Shown here: one piece after another, positions 5,101 to 8,246 of the stretch | Layout: every line of letters starts with the position of its first letter | How positions within the stretch are numbered: position 1 is the stretch's first letter | Assembly: GCA_036271855.1 (NCBI GenBank) | Contig: DATAZV010000250.1 | Location: 1 to 8,246 of the forward strand | Reading direction: 5' to 3' | Source of the DNA: JAQGMJ01 sp036271855 | Lineage (GTDB): Bacteria > Pseudomonadota > Gammaproteobacteria > Burkholderiales > JAEUOS01 | DNA length: 8,246 bases | Position numbers and translations under genes: made by a program | Notes under the pieces: generated by a model | Databases searched by the model: none | Told to the model about the DNA's origin: nothing | What the model saw: only the letters and a program-made list of their open reading frames with translations

Positions 5101-6795
5101 ATGCCGATGCTCGATAACCCCGCCGCCAAGTACCGACCCGCCAAGCAGGTCGGCCTGACCGACCGCCGCTGGCCGAACCAGGTCATCACCAAGCCGCCGA
5201 TCTGGTGCAGCGTCGACCTGCGCGACGGCAACCAGGCGCTGATCGAGCCGATGAACATCGAGCGCAAGCACAAGTTCTTCAAGCTGCTGTGCGACATCGG
5301 CGTGAAGGAAATCGAGGCCGGCTTTCCTTCCGCCTCGCAAATCGACTTCGACTTTCTGCGCCAGCTGATCGAAGGCCGGATGATCCCCGAGGATGTGACC
5401 ATCCAGGTGCTCACCCCGGCACGCGAAGACCTGATCACTCGCACCTTCGAGTCGCTGAAAGGCGCGCCGCGCGTGATCATGCACGTCTACCATGCGGTGG
5501 CTCCCGTGATGCGCCGCGTGGTGTTCAACATGGAAAAGGCCGAAGTGATTTCCGAACTGGCCGTGAAGCACGCGCGCATCATCAAGGCGCTGGCGAAAAA
5601 GGCGCCGGAGACGCGGTGGATTTTCCAGTACTCGCCGGAGATGTTTTCCAACACCGAGCTGGATTTTTCCAAGGAAGCCTGCGAAGCGGTGATGGACGTC
5701 TACGAGCCCTCGCCCTCGAACAAGATGATCCTCAACCTGCCCTCCACGGTCGAGTGCTCCACCGCCAACGTCTTCGCCGACCAGCTCGAGTGGTTTCACC
5801 GCAACGTGAAAAACCGCGACAGCCTGATCCTCTCCGTGCACCCGCATAACGACCGCGGCACCGGCACCGCCGCCGCCGAGTTCGCCATCATGGCCGGCAT
5901 GGACCGCGTCGAAGGCTGCCTGTTCGGCAACGGCGAGCGCACCGGCAATGTAGACCTCGTCAACCTCGCGCTCAATATGTATTCGCAAGGCGTCAACCCG
6001 GGGCTGAACTTCTCCGACATCGACAGCATTCGCGCCACCGTCGAATACTGCAACCAGATTCCCGTGCACCCGCGCCACCCCTATGTCGGCGACCTGGTCT
6101 ACACCTCCTTCTCCGGCTCGCACCAGGACGCGATCAAAAAGGCCTTCGGCGCCCGCAAGGAAGGCGAGATCTGGGACATGCCCTACCTGCCGATCGACCC
6201 GAAAGACGTCGGCCGCAGCTACGAAGCCGTGATCCGCGTCAACGCGCAGTCCGGCAAGGGCGGCATCTCCTTCCTGCTGCAGTCCGAATACGGCCTCGAC
6301 TTGCCGCGCCGCCTGCAGATCGAGTTCAGCCAGGCGGTGCAAAAAGTCAGCGACGCCACCGGCAAGGAACAGACAGCCGACGACTTGTGGAACATCTTCG
6401 ACGCCGAGTACTTGCAGCAGGAAGGCAAGTACGCCTACGTCGCCCACCAGCTCACCGAAGACACCCGCGCCAGGAACGCCGTGCACATCAAGGTCGACGT
6501 CAAGATTGACGGCGTGGCACAGACCATCGAAGGCAACGGCAATGGCCCGATCGACGCCTTCATCCACGCCCTCGGCCAGAACGTCGCCCTGGTGGATTAC
6601 CACGAGCACGCCATCGGCAGCGGCAGCAACGCCAGCGCCGTGAGCTACATCGAACTGCGCCTTGGGCAAGAACGCCCGCTGCACGGCGTCGGCATCGACC
6701 CCAACATCATCACCGCCTCGCTCAAGGCCGTGCTCTCGGGCCTGAACCGCATCATGGCCCGCAACGAACAAAGCCAAGAGGCCGTCACCTCGTAA
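5101..6795 (+). CDS. leuA: 2-isopropylmalate synthase (long form)
   Basis: LeuA condenses acetyl-CoA with 2-ketoisovalerate to 2-isopropylmalate, the committed step of leucine synthesis in the cytoplasm. The protein is 564 aa, the usual size for the long form with an N-terminal extension. Residues ~30-310 are the TIM-barrel HMGL-like domain: CSVDLRDGNQ with R41/D42 (catalytic Arg and metal Asp), the metal-binding HPHNDRG with H247 and H249, and GNGERTGNVD with N283. A linker with the SGSHQDAIKK region (~338-347) follows. The C-terminal LeuA regulatory domain (~425-555), with EGNGNGPIDAF and GSGSNASAVSY, carries leucine feedback inhibition. ATG 5101 is chosen because GGAG at 5089-5092 has an 8-nt spacer; ATG 5107 is an alternative with poorer spacing. 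No other leu gene is adjacent, so leuA appears transcriptionally separate, with its own promoter and leader. Confidence 0.97.
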   Translation: MPMLDNPAAKYRPAKQVGLTDRRWPNQVITKPPIWCSVDLRDGNQALIEPMNIERKHKFFKLLCDIGVKEIEAGFPSASQIDFDFLRQLIEGRMIPEDVTIQVLTPAREDLITRTFESLKGAPRVIMHVYHAVAPVMRRVVFNMEKAEVISELAVKHARIIKALAKKAPETRWIFQYSPEMFSNTELDFSKEACEAVMDVYEPSPSNKMILNLPSTVECSTANVFADQLEWFHRNVKNRDSLILSVHPHNDRGTGTAAAEFAIMAGMDRVEGCLFGNGERTGNVDLVNLALNMYSQGVNPGLNFSDIDSIRATVEYCNQIPVHPRHPYVGDLVYTSFSGSHQDAIKKAFGARKEGEIWDMPYLPIDPKDVGRSYEAVIRVNAQSGKGGISFLLQSEYGLDLPRRLQIEFSQAVQKVSDATGKEQTADDLWNIFDAEYLQQEGKYAYVAHQLTEDTRARNAVHIKVDVKIDGVAQTIEGNGNGPIDAFIHALGQNVALVDYHEHAIGSGSNASAVSYIELRLGQERPLHGVGIDPNIITASLKAVLSGLNRIMARNEQSQEAVTS

Positions 6796-7155
6796 GCCAG
6801 GAATTCAGCGCACTCCTTGCGTCGTCACCACGCGGCGCAAGGCGGGAAGACGGCGGCCGGCTCCACGAGAGCCGCAGCTTCATGGAGAAGCAGCGCGCCC
6901 CTTTCTGCACTCGCCCCACGAAGGTGAGAGAGCAAACCTGAATGGCGTTGCGGGCGCCCGGGTCTTCGTCCGGGTTCGTGCGGGTTTTCGTCTGCGTCTT
7001 CGGCCGGCTTCGTTCCGCCCCACGGCCGCCCGTCTGTCCGCCACCTCCTACACCGCCATGCGCACCCGCCGATAGCGCGCCAGCGCCCGCGCGCCGAAGA
7101 TGGGGCTGCGCCCGGCCCGCGCCCTTGCCGGCCGGCGCTTGCCCAGGAGACGCAC
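6796..7155 (+). other. Non-coding, hairpin-rich gap between leuA and the glutaredoxin-MauE gene
   Basis: I see no credible gene in this 360-nt stretch; open frames here have biased, low-complexity products and no ribosome binding site. It holds several inverted repeats. CCTTGCG with CGCAAGG (6815-6842) extends inward by TCG/CGG and lies 19 nt after the leuA stop, so it may mark the leuA transcript end although no T-tract follows. CGGCTC/GAGCCG (6858-6874) has loop CACGA. CTCGCC/GGTGAG (6910-6928, one G-T pair) has ACGA in its loop. CCCGG/CCGGG lies at about 6957-6974. A run of TTCG-containing quasi-repeats follows at 6961-7018. The last ~130 nt before the next gene are C/G-rich with no clear promoter. 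Confidence 0.5.
6815..6842 (+). terminator. leuA: Hairpin after leuA, possible transcript end
   Basis: Arms CCTTGCGTCG and CGGCGCAAGG give a 10-bp stem (one G-T pair) with an 8-nt loop, starting 19 nt after the leuA stop codon. No U-tract follows, so it is either a rho-assisted end or a 3'-protecting stem rather than a textbook intrinsic terminator. Confidence 0.4.
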
Positions 7156-7908
7156 ATGGCCGCCGCCGCCAAACAGGCCACCCTCTACCGCATGGTGATG
7201 CCGGTACACCTCTGCCCCTACGGCCTGAAGTCGCGCTACCTGCTCAAGCACGAAGGCTATGCGCTGGATGAGCACCTGCTGCCCACCCGCCAGGCGCAGG
7301 AGGAGGCCAAAAGCCGCATGCACGTAGACACCACGCCGCAAACCTTCATCGACGGCCAGCGCGTCGGCGGCTGGGACGAACTGCGGCGCTATTTCGGCTT
7401 CAAGGTGAAGGACCCCGCCGCCACTTCGTACACCCCGGTGCTCACCGTGTTCGCCGTGGCCGCCCTGCTCGCCCTGGCGACGGCGCAGGCGGCGCAGATG
7501 CCCATGCTGCAATTGGCCACGCTGCAACGCTTTGTCGCCATCGCCATGTGCCTGCTCGCCATGCTCAAGCTGCAGGACGTGGAAAGCTTCTCTTCCATGT
7601 TCCTGGGCTACGACCTGCTGGGCCGCAAATACGTGCCCTATGCCTACGCCTACCCATTCGCCGAACTCGCCGCCGGCCTGCTGATGCTCGCGCACCTGCT
7701 GCCCTGGCTGGCGAGCGCGCTGGCGCTGGGCATAGGCAGCGTAGGCGCGTTTTCCGTCTTCAAGGCCGTCTACATCGACAAGCGCGAACTCAAATGCGCC
7801 TGCGTAGGCGGCAGCAGCAGCGTGCCCCTGGGCTTTGTTTCGCTCACCGAAAACCTGATGATGGTCGCGATGGCGCTATGGACCGTCTTCAGCTTGGGTG
7901 CCGGCTGA
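7156..7908 (+). CDS. Glutaredoxin-like domain fused to MauE-type membrane domain
   Basis: This 250-aa fusion has a cytoplasmic thioredoxin-fold domain at residues ~8-82. Its active-site loop is CPYG (C20-G23), a monothiol form of the glutaredoxin CPYC; the cis-Pro is at T60-P61 in TTPQTFIDG, and GGWDEL (71-76) is the usual C-terminal glutaredoxin motif. From ~94 onward is a four- to five-helix membrane domain (~94-112, 124-140, 162-184, 186-205, 225-246) of the MauE/DoxX-like type. A conserved Cys pair, C214 and C216, sits in KCACVGG ahead of VPLGFVSLTENLMM. MauE is known for helping disulfide formation in methylamine dehydrogenase maturation; the fusion suggests electron transfer from a thiol across the inner membrane. 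AGGAG at 7145-7149, 6 nt before ATG 7156, fixes the start. No mau genes are nearby, so the substrate is unknown. Confidence 0.87.
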   Translation: MAAAAKQATLYRMVMPVHLCPYGLKSRYLLKHEGYALDEHLLPTRQAQEEAKSRMHVDTTPQTFIDGQRVGGWDELRRYFGFKVKDPAATSYTPVLTVFAVAALLALATAQAAQMPMLQLATLQRFVAIAMCLLAMLKLQDVESFSSMFLGYDLLGRKYVPYAYAYPFAELAAGLLMLAHLLPWLASALALGIGSVGAFSVFKAVYIDKRELKCACVGGSSSVPLGFVSLTENLMMVAMALWTVFSLGAG

Positions 7909-7978
7909 TCGCCGGAGACTCAAGCCGCCACACCCTCACGGCCCGGTTGCCTCTCCGCTGCAAGGCTTGGCCCCGCCA

Positions 7979-8246
7979 AACCTGACAAAACCCCACGTTT
8001 TTCAGGAAACAGCATCGCCCGCGTTCCGGCGCCCATCGCGGAACCTGAGAAAACGCCCTGAAAGAAGTCCCCTTGGGGGACCTGAGGTTTTTCGTAGAAA
8101 TGCATCGCCCTTGTTTCAGCGCCGGGCTGCGAACCTGATAAAACCTGATGTTTTTCAGGAAACAGCATCGCCGGTGTCCCAGCGCCCGGCTGCGAACCTG
8201 ATAAAACCTGAGGTTTCTCCGAAATAACAGCCGCCGGCATCTGCGC
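7979..8246. repeat. Tandem array of 63-bp repeat units with a hairpin core, running off the window
   Basis: Four units begin with AACCTGA: 7979 (63 bp), 8042 (90 bp = 63 + a 27-bp insertion), 8132 (63 bp) and 8195 (52 bp visible, cut by the window end). Units 1 and 3 share most of the first ~42 bases, ending in CAGGAAACAGCATCGCC, and then diverge in a GC-rich ~20-bp tail. The core folds in the same way in units 1 and 3: CCTGA, one bulged base, AAAAC, a 5-nt loop (CCCAC or CTGAT), GTTTT, TCAGG. Units 2 and 4 keep the left arm but have degraded right arms. The period is a multiple of three, so frames stay open on both strands (21-residue repeats). Neither strand shows a start with an SD or a recognised domain, so I treat it as non-coding. 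It lies just after the glutaredoxin-MauE stop. Confidence 0.85.
7981..8006 (+). terminator. First repeat-unit hairpin, possible terminator of the glutaredoxin-MauE gene
   Basis: CCTGA + AAAAC pair with GTTTT + TCAGG around a CCCAC loop, with one bulged C, 72 nt after the CDS stop. The right arm carries T5 inside the stem rather than after it, so termination strength is doubtful. The same fold recurs at 8134-8159 and is nearly symmetrical between strands, so it could act in both directions. Confidence 0.35.

Noticed and set aside
5083..6777. 564-codon open frame on the minus strand opposite leuA
   Set aside because: It is the mirror of leuA in high-GC DNA: composition is His/Val/Ala/Asp-rich with no domain, and it overlaps a certain gene along its whole length.
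6942..7271. 109-codon plus-strand open frame across the leuA-glutaredoxin gap
   Set aside because: No suitably spaced ribosome binding site; the product is Pro/Arg/Ala low complexity and it overlaps the start of the glutaredoxin-MauE gene in another frame.
7979..8246. CRISPR array
   Set aside because: Units are contiguous and similar over most of their length, with no unique spacers of constant size, and no cas genes are present.

Overview
The window is about 65-70% G+C by eye. Its gene content (long-form LeuA, glutaredoxin-MauE fusion, Spy/CpxP-like protein with an OmpR-type two-component pair, CaiB/BaiF CoA-transferase) suggests a chromosomal segment of a betaproteobacterium, probably Burkholderiales and perhaps Oxalobacteraceae. 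The taxonomy is inferred from protein style only. I see no phage, transposase, CRISPR or rRNA/tRNA gene.

Layout. (1) 1-844, plus strand: the 3' end of a CaiB/BaiF family CoA-transferase gene and a small two-helix membrane protein of unknown function. (2) 878-3510, minus strand: an envelope-stress style unit read as Spy/CpxP-like periplasmic protein, OmpR-family response regulator, sensor histidine kinase. The last two overlap by 8 nt. The kinase gene converges on the plus-strand pair, and its stop codon lies in a perfect 16-bp palindrome. (3) 3511-4713: a divergent regulatory gap, then an island of three unrecognised small proteins on the plus strand. These are a 90-aa basic Cys-containing protein followed by a very strong intrinsic terminator, a 62-aa extremely acidic protein with a strong ribosome binding site, and a 54-aa peptide with a hydrophobic Trp-rich C-terminus. 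(4) 4822-6795: leuA with its own promoter and a candidate leader peptide containing six Leu codons in a stretch of seven. The predicted transcription start falls exactly on the leader ATG. (5) 6796-7155: a non-coding, hairpin-rich gap. (6) 7156-7908: a glutaredoxin-like domain fused to a MauE-type membrane domain. (7) 7979-8246: an array of four 63-bp tandem repeat units, each built on a hairpin-forming core, running off the window end.

How the genes fit together: the minus-strand trio is a plausible self-contained envelope (possibly metal or misfolding) sensing system, in which the Spy-like protein could be both regulon member and modulator. leuA is the committed step of leucine synthesis and appears to be controlled by leucyl-tRNA supply through its leader. 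The small-protein island and the terminal repeat array are the parts I cannot assign to known systems.
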